Notes under the pieces: generated by a model
The model's input: the letters and a program-made list of their open reading frames with translations, nothing else
The model's database searches: none
What the model was told of the DNA's origin: nothing
Position numbers and translations under genes: made by a program
Source: a virus
Length of the DNA: 24,282 nt
Direction: 5' to 3' (one strand)
IMG/VR virus record: IMGVR_UViG_3300006735_000243
Coordinates: 1 to 24,282 of that record
Part shown: piece after piece, positions 12,178-18,698 of the stretch
Numbering within the stretch: the stretch's first letter is position 1
Layout: each line of letters starts with the position of its first letter

Positions 12178-12488
12178 TTAATAAAAACTTAAATAACGTA
12201 GATGCAGCTTTAATGGCAGGTGGTTCTAGACCAATGCATCAAGGAACTACTTCACAAGTAGATCCAATGACAGGTATGCCTATGCAAGGCAATGCTCCTA
12301 ATATGGGTAATTTCGGAGGAGCAACTGCTAATTCAAACGTACCTATGTACGATCAGTCTATGTCACCTGGAGCTATAGCTATGACAAGAAAAGAGAAAAT
12401 AGAAAATATTCAAAAAATAGGAGCTCCAGAAGAAGCAGAGAAAAAGATGATAGCTGCTATAGATCAATACAGAAAACTAAAAAAATAA
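12174..12488 (+). CDS. Met/Gln/Pro/Gly-rich small protein
   Basis: Residues 15-67 are low complexity, rich in M, P, G, N and Q (for example TGMPMQGNAPNMGNFGG). The C-terminal third is helical and charged (MTRKEKIENIQKIGAPEEAEKKMIAAIDQYRKLKK). No family is recognised. It may be a virion or assembly protein by context. It overlaps the upstream gene by ATGA and ends 3 nt before the 53-aa gene. Confidence 0.55.
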   Translation: MINKNLNNVDAALMAGGSRPMHQGTTSQVDPMTGMPMQGNAPNMGNFGGATANSNVPMYDQSMSPGAIAMTRKEKIENIQKIGAPEEAEKKMIAAIDQYRKLKK

Positions 12489-12491
12489 AAG

Positions 12492-12653
12492 ATGAAAGCA
12501 ATTATTGGATCAGGTGTAAAAAAACCTTGTGGATGTGGTCACTTACCTACTAGAGTAATGAAGGCTAACAATTCAACTATAACCCCTACTTTAGGTGGTA
12601 TAAGCAATATTGAGTATAAAGGTAACCCTGTACTCAAAGCTAACAGATCTTAA
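12492..12653 (+). CDS. Small basic cysteine-containing protein (53 aa)
   Basis: ATG at 12492 and TAA at 12651-12653 encode MKAIIGSGVKKPCGCGHLPT followed by RVMKANNSTITPTLGGISNI and a basic end (KGNPVLKANRS). The CGCGH motif could be part of a metal site. The tight fit after the 104-aa gene supports it. The function is unknown. Confidence 0.5.
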   Translation: MKAIIGSGVKKPCGCGHLPTRVMKANNSTITPTLGGISNIEYKGNPVLKANRS

Positions 12654-12669
12654 AGTGGAAGATGTAAAA

Positions 12670-12816
12670 ATGTACTTGCTAAATGCAGGTGCATTTACAG
12701 TTTCTATGATGGATTGGTTAGAACCAATTCTAAAAATAACTTTACTTTTAATTACTATTGGTTATACAGCTCATAGATGGTGGAACTTAAAAAAGAACAG
12801 TGAGAAAAATAAGTGA
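12670..12816 (+). CDS. Small single-span membrane protein, possible holin
   Basis: I start the protein at ATG 12670 (48 aa). The same frame extends upstream to GTG 12655 and TTG 12610, but those overlap the previous gene. The sequence has a hydrophobic span (WLEPILKITLLLITIGYTAH, about 15-34) followed by RWWNLKKNSEKNK, a positively charged cytoplasmic tail. Being small, membrane-spanning and directly before a cell-wall peptidase gene fits a class III-like holin. Other small membrane proteins nearby could fill that role instead. Confidence 0.5.
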   Translation: MYLLNAGAFTVSMMDWLEPILKITLLLITIGYTAHRWWNLKKNSEKNK

Positions 12817-13264
12817 CCATGTTTCTTATAAAGAAGCAATAAGATCTACTACAGCTAAAAGATTAGGTATAGATAACTCTCCTACATTAGAGCATACTTA
12901 CAATATGCAAGTTTTAGCAGAGAAAATATTTGAGCCTCTTAGAAAGCATGTAGGTAAACCTATTTGTATAAACAGTATGTATCGCTCTGCTGATCTTAAC
13001 AAAGCGGTAGGTGGTAGTATGACTTCTCAACACTGCAAAGGTCAAGCAATGGATATAGATGACAAGTATGGTCATGCTACTAATGCTGAGATGTTTGAAT
13101 TTATAAGAGACAATTTAGACTTTGATCAAATGATTTGGGAGTTTGGTGATGATAACAATCCAGACTGGGTTCATGTAAGTTATGTATCAGAAGAAAAAAA
13201 TAGAAACAAAATGCTTAAAGCATATAAAAATAAAGGTAAAACAGCTTACAAAATTATAAAATGA
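12800..13264 (+). CDS. M15-family peptidoglycan peptidase (endolysin)
   Basis: The 154-aa protein matches the M15 (VanY/L,D- or D-Ala carboxypeptidase-like) fold. It has NSMYRSADLNKAVGGS (58-73), SQHCKGQAMDID (76-87), giving H78 and D85 as zinc ligands, and WVHVSY (123-128), giving H125. The SxH...GxAxD...WxHV order is typical. It would cut peptide cross-links in the host wall at lysis. The start is a GTG at 12800 that overlaps the small membrane gene. The length suits the catalytic domain alone, without a separate cell-wall-binding domain. Confidence 0.85.
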   Translation: MRKISDHVSYKEAIRSTTAKRLGIDNSPTLEHTYNMQVLAEKIFEPLRKHVGKPICINSMYRSADLNKAVGGSMTSQHCKGQAMDIDDKYGHATNAEMFEFIRDNLDFDQMIWEFGDDNNPDWVHVSYVSEEKNRNKMLKAYKNKGKTAYKIIK

Positions 13265-13533
13265 AAATAAACCAAAATACAGAATTAAATATAGATTTAA
13301 AAACTGTTATAGCAATAATAATGTTTACTTCTTCTATGGTAGGTATGTATTACACTTTACAAGATGATATATCAGATGCTAAAAAAATGCCTAAAGCTGT
13401 AATAGATAGAATAGAGTACGATTTAAAACAAGACTGGCATACTCAACATATAAACAAGTTAGAAGAAGAAGTTAAAGAACTTAGAAAGTGGTGTAAAGAA
13501 CTAGACGAAGATTTATATAAAAAGAAAAAATAA
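13261..13533 (+). CDS. Membrane protein with coiled coil, lysis-cassette type
   Basis: This 90-aa protein has a hydrophobic span at about 14-32 (KTVIAIIMFTSSMVGMYYT) and a charged helical tail with heptads (HINKLEEEVKELRKWCKELDED, about 61-82) ending in KKKK. Such proteins in lysis cassettes can act as inner spanin-like or regulatory proteins. It overlaps the peptidase stop by ATGA. Confidence 0.55.
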   Translation: MKINQNTELNIDLKTVIAIIMFTSSMVGMYYTLQDDISDAKKMPKAVIDRIEYDLKQDWHTQHINKLEEEVKELRKWCKELDEDLYKKKK

Positions 13534-13775
13534 TGGAAGAAGTTTTAAATCTAGTTAAAGAATTTGGATTATCCTTAGTAATAGCAATAGGAGCTTTATA
13601 TGCTTTATATCAGTTTTTCTTTTTTAGTATTAGAGAAGTTAAAACAACGTTTGAAAAAAGACATGAAACAAATGCTAAAAATATGGAGGAAGTTAAAGTA
13701 AGTTTAGCAGAAATAAAATCTGATCTTAAAGTTTTAGTTGAATTTATAAAAGAAATAAATAAAAAACAAACGTAA
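13533..13775 (+). CDS. Small membrane protein with coiled coil, holin-like
   Basis: The 80-aa protein has an N-terminal amphipathic segment, a hydrophobic span at 12-32 (GLSLVIAIGALYALYQFFFF) and a helical charged tail (VKTTFEKRHETNAKNMEE, then AEIKSDLKVLVEFIKEI). One span plus a cytoplasmic coiled coil is the architecture of several small phage holins (BhlA/UviB type). Start and stop overlap the genes on either side as TAATG. Confidence 0.5.
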   Translation: MEEVLNLVKEFGLSLVIAIGALYALYQFFFFSIREVKTTFEKRHETNAKNMEEVKVSLAEIKSDLKVLVEFIKEINKKQT

Positions 13776-13924
13776 TGGGAAAAATATCAGGACCTTGTAA
13801 AATAGCAGCTAAAAGAAAATTTAAAGTATGGCCTTCGGCGTATGCTAGTGGTTGGGGCGTAAGATGTACTAAAGCAGGTGGACCAAGTAAAATGGGTAAA
13901 AAGAAAAAGAAAAAGAAAAAGTAA
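13775..13924 (+). CDS. Tiny basic protein with WPSAYASG motif and poly-lysine tail (49 aa)
   Basis: ATG 13775 (overlapping the previous TAA) and TAA at 13922-13924 encode MGKISGPCKIAAKRKFKVWP, then SAYASGWGVRCTKAGG and eight lysines at the end. The (K/R)xPSAYASG core is a conserved signature in small phage proteins of unknown function. Two cysteines are placed at residues 8 and 31. It is the first of a cluster of tiny basic genes. Confidence 0.65.
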   Translation: MGKISGPCKIAAKRKFKVWPSAYASGWGVRCTKAGGPSKMGKKKKKKKK

Positions 13925-14040
13925 TGGATGCTAAAAAATTAAAAAAAATATCTGCAGAGTTAAAAAAAGCTTCTGCAATGCATAAAGCTCAAGCAGCTAA
14001 AATAGATGCAATGTTAAAATCTATTAAACCTAAAAAATGA
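13924..14040 (+). CDS. Tiny lysine/alanine-rich helical protein (38 aa)
   Basis: ATG 13924 overlaps the previous stop (TAATG); the TGA is at 14038-14040. The peptide is MDAKKLKKISAELKKASAMH then KAQAAKIDAMLKSIKPKK, likely an amphipathic helix rich in K and A. It could bind DNA or membranes. It is coupled on both sides. Confidence 0.5.
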   Translation: MDAKKLKKISAELKKASAMHKAQAAKIDAMLKSIKPKK

Positions 14041-14204
14041 AAAAAAGAGGTGGCGCATATCGCGGTACTTTAAAAGCTAGAATTAATAAGCTATATGGAG
14101 GAGACGTTACGTGTAGCAAAGTTAAAATGCTTAAAAAAAGAAAGAACAAAACTAAAAGAGATGTTCAACTTTCTAATTGGTTTATTAACATGCACAACTG
14201 TTAA
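14037..14204 (+). CDS. Small basic protein with two cysteines (55 aa)
   Basis: ATG 14037 overlaps the previous TGA (ATGA); TAA at 14202-14204. The product is MKKRGGAYRGTLKARINKLY, then GGDVTCSKVKMLKKRKNKTK and RDVQLSNWFINMHNC. The pattern TCSKVK recurs in the next protein (ATCSKVKK) and NWF/DWF in later ones, so members of this cluster may be related. Strongly positive charge suggests nucleic-acid binding. Confidence 0.55.
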   Translation: MKKRGGAYRGTLKARINKLYGGDVTCSKVKMLKKRKNKTKRDVQLSNWFINMHNC

Positions 14205-14206
14205 AA

Positions 14207-14494
14207 ATGGCAGATCCTAAAAAAGGTACAGGTAAAAAGCCTAAAGGTTCTAGCCGTAGGTTATATACAGATGAAAATCCTAAAGATACTGTAAAAATAA
14301 AATATGCTACAGAAGCAGATGCTAGAGCTACTTGCAGTAAAGTTAAAAAAGTAAATAAGCCTTTTGCTAGAAAAATACAAATAATGACAGTTGTAGAACA
14401 ACGTAGTCGTTATGGTAACAAACCAAAACAAAGAGCTATAGCTAAACGCTGTAAAGACGCAATAAGAAGATTACATGGCAAAAAAAAGACCTGA
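14207..14494 (+). CDS. Small basic phage protein, DUF5872-like (95 aa)
   Basis: The protein begins MADPKKGTGKKPKGSSRRLY and continues TDENPKDTVKIKYATEADAR and ATCSKVKKVNKPFARKIQIM, then TVVEQRSRYG. The segments KPKGSSRRLYTDENPKDTV and KPFARKIQI match what I recall of the DUF5872-type proteins of marine phages and large DNA viruses. No function is established. It is very basic and overlaps the next gene by 20 nt. Confidence 0.65.
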   Translation: MADPKKGTGKKPKGSSRRLYTDENPKDTVKIKYATEADARATCSKVKKVNKPFARKIQIMTVVEQRSRYGNKPKQRAIAKRCKDAIRRLHGKKKT

Positions 14495-14720
14495 ATGGAA
14501 AGATAGTAAATATGCAGATGCTAAAGGTAAGTTTAAAAAATTATCTTGTGGTGATCTAGCTAATTGGTTAATAAAATCTAGAAAAGGTAATAAGAAAGCT
14601 ATTGTAGGTAGTCTTAATCAACAAATAGTTTTTAATAGAAAGAAAAAACCAAGCTATGCTAAAAAAATGGTTTGTGCTAGAAATAAAGCAATGAAAAAAT
14701 TAGGTGATGCCAAAAAGTAA
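14475..14720 (+). CDS. Small basic protein (81 aa)
   Basis: The product is MAKKRPEWKDSKYADAKGKF, then KKLSCGDLANWLIKSRKGNK, SLNQQIVFNRKKKPSYAKKM and VCARNKAMKKLGDAKK. Two cysteines and K/R throughout. The pattern SCGDLANWLIKSR loosely recalls the NWF segments of neighbours. It overlaps both neighbouring genes. Confidence 0.55.
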   Translation: MAKKRPEWKDSKYADAKGKFKKLSCGDLANWLIKSRKGNKKAIVGSLNQQIVFNRKKKPSYAKKMVCARNKAMKKLGDAKK

Positions 14721-14982
14721 AGTAAAAGGAGGCGGTACTAAAAAAGTTTGCTTACCAGCTAGTAAAGTAAGATCAATGAGTAAAGCTGAAAAAGATAAAG
14801 TTATAAGAGCTAAGAGATCAGCTGCTAAATCTGGTAAGTACAAAAGGTCTAGTAAGTCAAACGTTAAAGGTGCTAGAAAAAAAGGTGCTACGCTACGTGA
14901 TTGGTTTGAAAAAGAAAACTGGGTGAATGTAGCTACAGGTAGACCTTGTGGTGAATCAACAAAAAAGAAAAAGAAAAAATAA
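14707..14982 (+). CDS. Small basic protein of the DWFEKENWV-GxPCG type (91 aa)
   Basis: I start at ATG 14707 rather than the GTG at 14704. The protein reads MPKSKVKGGGTKKVCLPASK, then SMSKAEKDKVIRAKRSAAKS, NVKGARKKGATLRDWFEKEN and WVNVATGRPCGE with a poly-lysine tail. It is a recurrent type in marine phages, annotated as DUF5872 or unknown. The C-terminal W-x-x-x-x-W...GxPCG segment is the most conserved part. Confidence 0.65.
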   Translation: MPKSKVKGGGTKKVCLPASKVRSMSKAEKDKVIRAKRSAAKSGKYKRSSKSNVKGARKKGATLRDWFEKENWVNVATGRPCGESTKKKKKK

Positions 14983-15251
14983 TGGCTACTGATAAGAAAA
15001 CTTTAAAGTGTAACAAACCTAGAAAAACTCCAAGCCATAAAACAAAATCTCATATTGTTAAGGCTTGTTCTGCAGGTAAAGAAAAGATTATTAGATTTGG
15101 TCAGCAAGGAGTATCTACTGCTGGTAAACCTAAAAAAGGTGAGTCTGCTAAACAAAAAGCTAGACGTAAAAGTTTTAAAGCACGACACGCAAAGAATATA
15201 GCTAAAGGTAAAATGTCTGCCGCGTATTGGGCAGATAAAGTTAAATGGTAA
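14982..15251 (+). CDS. Small basic conserved phage protein (89 aa)
   Basis: The protein contains IIRFGQQGVSTAGKPKKGES (residues 36-55) and RKSFKARHAKNIAKGKMSAA then YWADKVKW at the end. I have seen this C-terminal block, nearly unchanged, in proteins of many marine phages and some large DNA viruses; the function is unknown. It is highly basic. Start overlaps the previous TAA (TAATG). Confidence 0.7.
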   Translation: MATDKKTLKCNKPRKTPSHKTKSHIVKACSAGKEKIIRFGQQGVSTAGKPKKGESAKQKARRKSFKARHAKNIAKGKMSAAYWADKVKW

Positions 15252-15260
15252 AATAAAAAA

Positions 15261-15446
15261 ATGGAAAAGTCAAAACAAAGAGTAGAGCAAGATTATGCTA
15301 GAAATGCTATACGTGATTATGAAACTGGTCATAAAAAAGCTGCTAAGTATGAAAAGAAAAAAGCTTTAGAAGTAGCCGCAGGAGAAATGCACGGGTATTT
15401 TGCTTCAGCTAAAAAAATTCACAAACACGGTAAAGGACATTCTTAA
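15261..15446 (+). CDS. Small basic helical protein (61 aa)
   Basis: The product is MEKSKQRVEQDYARNAIRDY, then ETGHKKAAKYEKKKALEVAA and GEMHGYFASAKKIHKHGKGHS. It is charged, helical and His-rich at the end. It is coupled to the next gene by TAATG. The function is unknown. Confidence 0.55.
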   Translation: MEKSKQRVEQDYARNAIRDYETGHKKAAKYEKKKALEVAAGEMHGYFASAKKIHKHGKGHS

Positions 15447-15604
15447 TGGATAAAGTAAGACAAATAGTAAATCACCCTCTTTCTAAATCAGTTGCACTAG
15501 GTATTATTGGAGTTTTGTTATTGCTAGAAAACCATATATTTTATTCTGGTATGTTTGCAGGTTTAGCATTAAGAGAGTTGTTAATGGCATTTAAAGCAGA
15601 CTGA
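15446..15604 (+). CDS. Small membrane protein (52 aa)
   Basis: ATG 15446 (TAATG overlap) and TGA at 15602-15604 encode a 52-aa peptide with a hydrophobic core (VALGIIGVLLLLENHIFYSG, about 16-35; then MFAGLALRELLMAF). One or two short spans are likely. It is coupled on both sides by overlaps. A holin or lysis-accessory role is possible from context. Confidence 0.55.
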   Translation: MDKVRQIVNHPLSKSVALGIIGVLLLLENHIFYSGMFAGLALRELLMAFKAD

Positions 15605-15945
15605 TGGCTTTTAAAATGAACCCTCCTTATACTATAGATAATACACCTATCTATAGAACTGGTACTGATTATACTATAAATGGTGAAACTAAAACTAATG
15701 GTTCTATAATAATCGCTAATGATATAAGTGATCCAAAAGAATTAGCAAATGTTATTAGCCACGAAAAAGTACACGTAGACCAATTAAGAAGAGGAGATCT
15801 TAGAGTTGATGATAAAAATTATTACTGGAAGGGTAAAGCTTATCCAATTAAAAATTTTAAAACAGCACAGCAACGTAAGAAAGCTCCTTGGGAAAAAGAA
15901 GCTTATAGAAAAGAAAAATATAGTAAATTTAGAAAAACAAAGTAA
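15604..15945 (+). CDS. Small zincin-like protein with HExxH motif
   Basis: The 113-aa protein has HEKVHVDQ at 53-60, the HExxH zinc-binding/catalytic signature of metallopeptidases. Downstream, PWEKEAY (95-101) offers a glutamate as third ligand. The central part DKNYYWKGKAYP (70-81) is typical of a family of small phage proteins that share HExxHxxQ and PWExEA. The target is unknown; it might mature or protect a virion protein, or cut a host protein. There is no signal peptide. Start overlaps the membrane gene stop (TGATG). Confidence 0.7.
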   Translation: MAFKMNPPYTIDNTPIYRTGTDYTINGETKTNGSIIIANDISDPKELANVISHEKVHVDQLRRGDLRVDDKNYYWKGKAYPIKNFKTAQQRKKAPWEKEAYRKEKYSKFRKTK

Positions 15946-15946
15946 A

Positions 15947-16204
15947 ATGAATAAGGTTAAAAAAGAAATGTTAGAGGGTGAAGATACTCTACAAACTATG
16001 GCTACTATGAAAATGGACAGAGCTAAAATGAATTTAGATAGAGCTAAAATGGAAATGTCTAGAGCTGAAATGGATATGGACAGACCTGAAATGAAGATGG
16101 ATAGAAAAATGGAACAAAAAAGATCTGGTTTATATTTAGATAGAATAGATGGTAAGTTACCAAAAGATAGAGTTGGTATGTATTACGATAGAATGGAAAA
16201 GTAG
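15947..16204 (+). CDS. Methionine-rich heptad-repeat protein (85 aa)
   Basis: The gene starts at ATG 15947; the open frame upstream (from 15806) is a shadow of the HExxH gene. Residues about 18-55 consist of repeated 7-residue units of the form M-x-(M/L)-(D/S)-R-(A/P)-(K/E): MKMDRAK, MNLDRAK, MEMSRAE, MDMDRPE, MKMDRK. The end reads SGLYLDRIDGKLPKDRVGMY and YDRMEK. It should form a continuous amphipathic helix or coiled coil with methionines on one face. I recognise no family. Confidence 0.6.
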   Translation: MNKVKKEMLEGEDTLQTMATMKMDRAKMNLDRAKMEMSRAEMDMDRPEMKMDRKMEQKRSGLYLDRIDGKLPKDRVGMYYDRMEK

Positions 16205-16659
16205 TGAGCGATAAAAAAAAGAAAAAATTTAAGGATAGTAAGATAGGGGCTTTTCTAAAAAGTAAAGCTCCTCAAATCCTTAACACTATTGGAGACGTAT
16301 TGCCTGATAAAGGTGGTCTTGGTATAGTAAAAAATTTAATATCAAGTGATTCTAGTATTGGGCCAGAAGACAAAGAGATGGCTTTAAAAATATTAGAACA
16401 AGAGATTGCTGAAATGGATAACATCTCAAGAAGATGGGAAAGTGATATGAAAAGTGATTCATGGCTTAGTAAAAACACAAGACCTATGACACTTATCTTC
16501 TTAACGTTGTCAATGACAATATTTATAGTACTAGATTCAACAGTGCTATTAGAAATAAAAACAGGTTGGGTTTCATTATTAGAAGCTTTGCTTATAACAG
16601 TTTATGTAGCATACTTTGGATCTAGAGGTGCTGAAAAAATTACAAAAATAAAAAAATAA
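16204..16659 (+). CDS. Holin-like membrane protein (GTA/3TM holin type)
   Basis: The 151-aa protein (GTG start at 16204, overlapping the previous TAG) has a basic N-terminus (KKKKKFKDSKIGAFL). A helical region with RRWESDM at 76-82 follows, then SWLSKNTRPM at 86-95 and two hydrophobic spans (about 95-111 and 122-139), then RGAEKITKIKK. The RWExD...WLSKNxRP block directly before the spans is characteristic of the 3TM holin family of gene-transfer agents and many marine phages. It would make the pore that times lysis. It lies apart from the endolysin. Confidence 0.7.
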   Translation: MSDKKKKKFKDSKIGAFLKSKAPQILNTIGDVLPDKGGLGIVKNLISSDSSIGPEDKEMALKILEQEIAEMDNISRRWESDMKSDSWLSKNTRPMTLIFLTLSMTIFIVLDSTVLLEIKTGWVSLLEALLITVYVAYFGSRGAEKITKIKK

Positions 16660-16664
16660 ATAAA

Positions 16665-17243
16665 ATGGCATTAACACAATATAATAATTGGGAACCTACT
16701 TTAGATGCTGTAAGTGGTACTATGGCTAGAGAACCTAGAGTGTTTTCTCATGATGCTTTTGCTGTAGTTCCAGGAGCTATAAATTACAGTGCCTCAGATA
16801 AAGGTATAACTATAACAAGTGGTGGAACAGGGTATTCTGTTGGAGACACGCTAACAGAAGCTGCTGCTGGCGGTGGAAGTGGATTAGTTTTAAAAGTTTT
16901 AAAAGAAACTGGTGGTGTTGTAACTGATTTTGAGTTTTCTGGTTTTACAATAAATGATACTACTTCAGCTGGATCAGGTTATTCTATAGGGGAAGCTTTA
17001 ACTTTCACTGGTGGCGCTGGTAATTTTACAGCTACAGTAAGTAATATAGATATACCTAACACTCAAAAAAGAGGTTGTTGTATTTATATAGGTGCTTCCG
17101 CTGGTATACCAAGTTTGTCTGTAACAATGGAATCAGGTAGAACTGCTGTTTTTGAAACACTATCCGCTGGTAGTATTCTACCTATACTTGTTAAACGCGT
17201 TAATACAGCTATAACAGGTAATGATGTAATCGCTTTATTCTAA
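16665..17243 (+). CDS. Glycine-rich virion protein with GxGYxxG repeats
   Basis: The 192-aa protein begins MALTQYNNWEPTLDAVSGTM. Two repeats follow: GGTGYSVGDTLT (53-64) and AGSGYSIGEALTFTGG (102-117), each a beta-hairpin-type GxGYxxGDxL unit common in phage and adhesin proteins. The C-terminal ETLSAGSILPILVKRVN resembles small phage decoration or fibre-associated proteins. It is probably a structural (surface/tail) protein. Confidence 0.6.
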   Translation: MALTQYNNWEPTLDAVSGTMAREPRVFSHDAFAVVPGAINYSASDKGITITSGGTGYSVGDTLTEAAAGGGSGLVLKVLKETGGVVTDFEFSGFTINDTTSAGSGYSIGEALTFTGGAGNFTATVSNIDIPNTQKRGCCIYIGASAGIPSLSVTMESGRTAVFETLSAGSILPILVKRVNTAITGNDVIALF

Positions 17244-17247
17244 AGTT

Positions 17248-17430
17248 ATGGCAGGTATTATTGGAGTTGGACAAGGAGCTCAACACGAACCTATATTACT
17301 AGATGGCGGCGGATTAGGTCCTGGATCATGGGATATTAGAACAGAGCAAGGTATTGGACCTAAAGCATTAATAGGATTAGAGAACCCATCTACTCTAGGT
17401 GGAGATCCAATGGTAATACAAGCTTTATAA
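17248..17430 (+). CDS. Small hypothetical protein (60 aa), virion region
   Basis: The protein is rich in G, L and I (MAGIIGVGQGAQHEPILLDG, then GGLGPGSWDIRTEQGIGPKA and GDPMVIQAL). No family is recognised. It lies 4 nt after the GxGY-repeat gene and 11 nt before the next virion protein, so it probably belongs to the same structural module. Confidence 0.55.
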   Translation: MAGIIGVGQGAQHEPILLDGGGLGPGSWDIRTEQGIGPKALIGLENPSTLGGDPMVIQAL

Positions 17431-17441
17431 AATAAAAAGAA

Positions 17442-18047
17442 ATGGCAACTAAATTTTCAGAATTTACAGCAGGTGCTACTACAGCAAACACGCTTATAGT
17501 AGGCTTTGACTCAAATTTAAATACAAATAATAAATACACTTTAGCTCAGTTGAAAACTGGACTAGCTATTACCACCTTATATGATGGTAATGGATCACTA
17601 TCAGCAGCGCGAACTGTAACAATGGGTACTCATAATCTAGCTTTTGCAAGCACAACTGCTGGACAAGAAGTTTCTTTTGCTCAAAACGTAAAAATATCTG
17701 GACAAGCACATAACAATAGCATACCAGTTGCTTCAGGAAGTGGAACTACTACTATAACACCTGATTGGAATAGCGGTAATATACAGGAGTGTACACTAAC
17801 TGCTTCTACAGCTCACACATTAGCTAATGCAACAAATTTAAAGCCAGGAGCTACTTACATACTAATAGTAAAACAAGCAGCTGGTGGATCAGGTACTATA
17901 AGTAGTTATGGTACTCAATATGAGTTTCCAGATGCTACAGCTCCTACACTAACTACTGACGGTAATAAAGCAGATGTTTTTACTCTAATAGCGGCAAACG
18001 CAAATACATTGCTTTGTACATCTGTGTTAAAATTTACAATAAACTAA
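17442..18047 (+). CDS. Tail/virion surface protein (201 aa)
   Basis: The N-terminal MATKFSEFTAGATTANTLIV then GFDSNLNTNNKYTLAQLKT has the same layout as the N-terminus of the 297-aa fibre protein (T-x-x-[DN]-[DT]-LI[VL][GS].D..N.....T[AK].L), so it could be a shared attachment domain. The rest is S/T/A/G-rich beta sequence (residues 45-201) ending in CTSVLKFTIN. It is probably a tail or baseplate appendage. Confidence 0.6.
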   Translation: MATKFSEFTAGATTANTLIVGFDSNLNTNNKYTLAQLKTGLAITTLYDGNGSLSAARTVTMGTHNLAFASTTAGQEVSFAQNVKISGQAHNNSIPVASGSGTTTITPDWNSGNIQECTLTASTAHTLANATNLKPGATYILIVKQAAGGSGTISSYGTQYEFPDATAPTLTTDGNKADVFTLIAANANTLLCTSVLKFTIN

Positions 18048-18056
18048 ACATAATAT

Positions 18057-18689
18057 ATGTTTCCTTTCCCTTTTAGTTTTCTTGCACCTACAGCAAGTGG
18101 GTTATCAGATATAGATAATTTATATTCTATGGAATTTGATGGAGTAAATGATCATTTTAATATTGGTAATCCTACTGAATTACAACTAACTGGAACTTTA
18201 ACTTTTTCTGCTTGGTTTAAAACATCAACTTCAGATTATCAAATAATAATTAGTAAAGATAATGTTACAAATAGGTGTTTCAATCTTGGATTATTAAACA
18301 CTGGTTATGTGTACGGACAAGTGTTTAATTCAAACTCTTCTACAGCTGTAACAACGACAACAGCTTGGGATGACGGTATTTGGCATCATGTGGCTTTTGT
18401 TTACATACCTTCAACGTCAATGCAAATATTTATTGATGGAAGTAGTGAAAAACTAGAAACTTCAAATATTCCAGCTTCTATAGATAATGACCCTGCTAAT
18501 TTTAATATTGGTAGAAGAACAGACGGGGCAAGATATTTCAATGGTGATATAGATGAAGTAGCAGTATTCGATTATGCTTTGGATTCAGGTCAAATAGAAG
18601 AAATTTACAATGCTACTAGCACTGGTAAAACAGCAGATCTAAGCACAATGGCAACTCCTCCTGTTGCTTGGTATAGAATGGGAGATTAA
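18057..18689 (+). CDS. LamG-domain virion/receptor-binding protein (210 aa)
   Basis: One LamG (concanavalin-like, Laminin_G_3 type) domain covers about residues 22-186. The strands include YSMEFDGVNDHFNIG, FSAWFKTS (50-57), the central WHH motif (109-111) followed by VAFVY, IFIDG (124-128), then GRRTDG...FNGDIDEVAVFDYALDSGQIEEIYN. These domains bind carbohydrates or glycans. The C-terminal VAWYRMGD recurs in variant form in the linkers and C-terminal part of the 990-aa protein. Probably a host-binding protein on the virion. Confidence 0.8.
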   Translation: MFPFPFSFLAPTASGLSDIDNLYSMEFDGVNDHFNIGNPTELQLTGTLTFSAWFKTSTSDYQIIISKDNVTNRCFNLGLLNTGYVYGQVFNSNSSTAVTTTTAWDDGIWHHVAFVYIPSTSMQIFIDGSSEKLETSNIPASIDNDPANFNIGRRTDGARYFNGDIDEVAVFDYALDSGQIEEIYNATSTGKTADLSTMATPPVAWYRMGD

Positions 18690-18698
18690 AAAAATTAT

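Noticed and set aside
15806-15946. An N-terminal extension of the Met-rich repeat protein
   Set aside because: This part is read in another frame by the conserved HExxH gene; ATG 15947, 2 nt after that gene's stop codon, is a better start.
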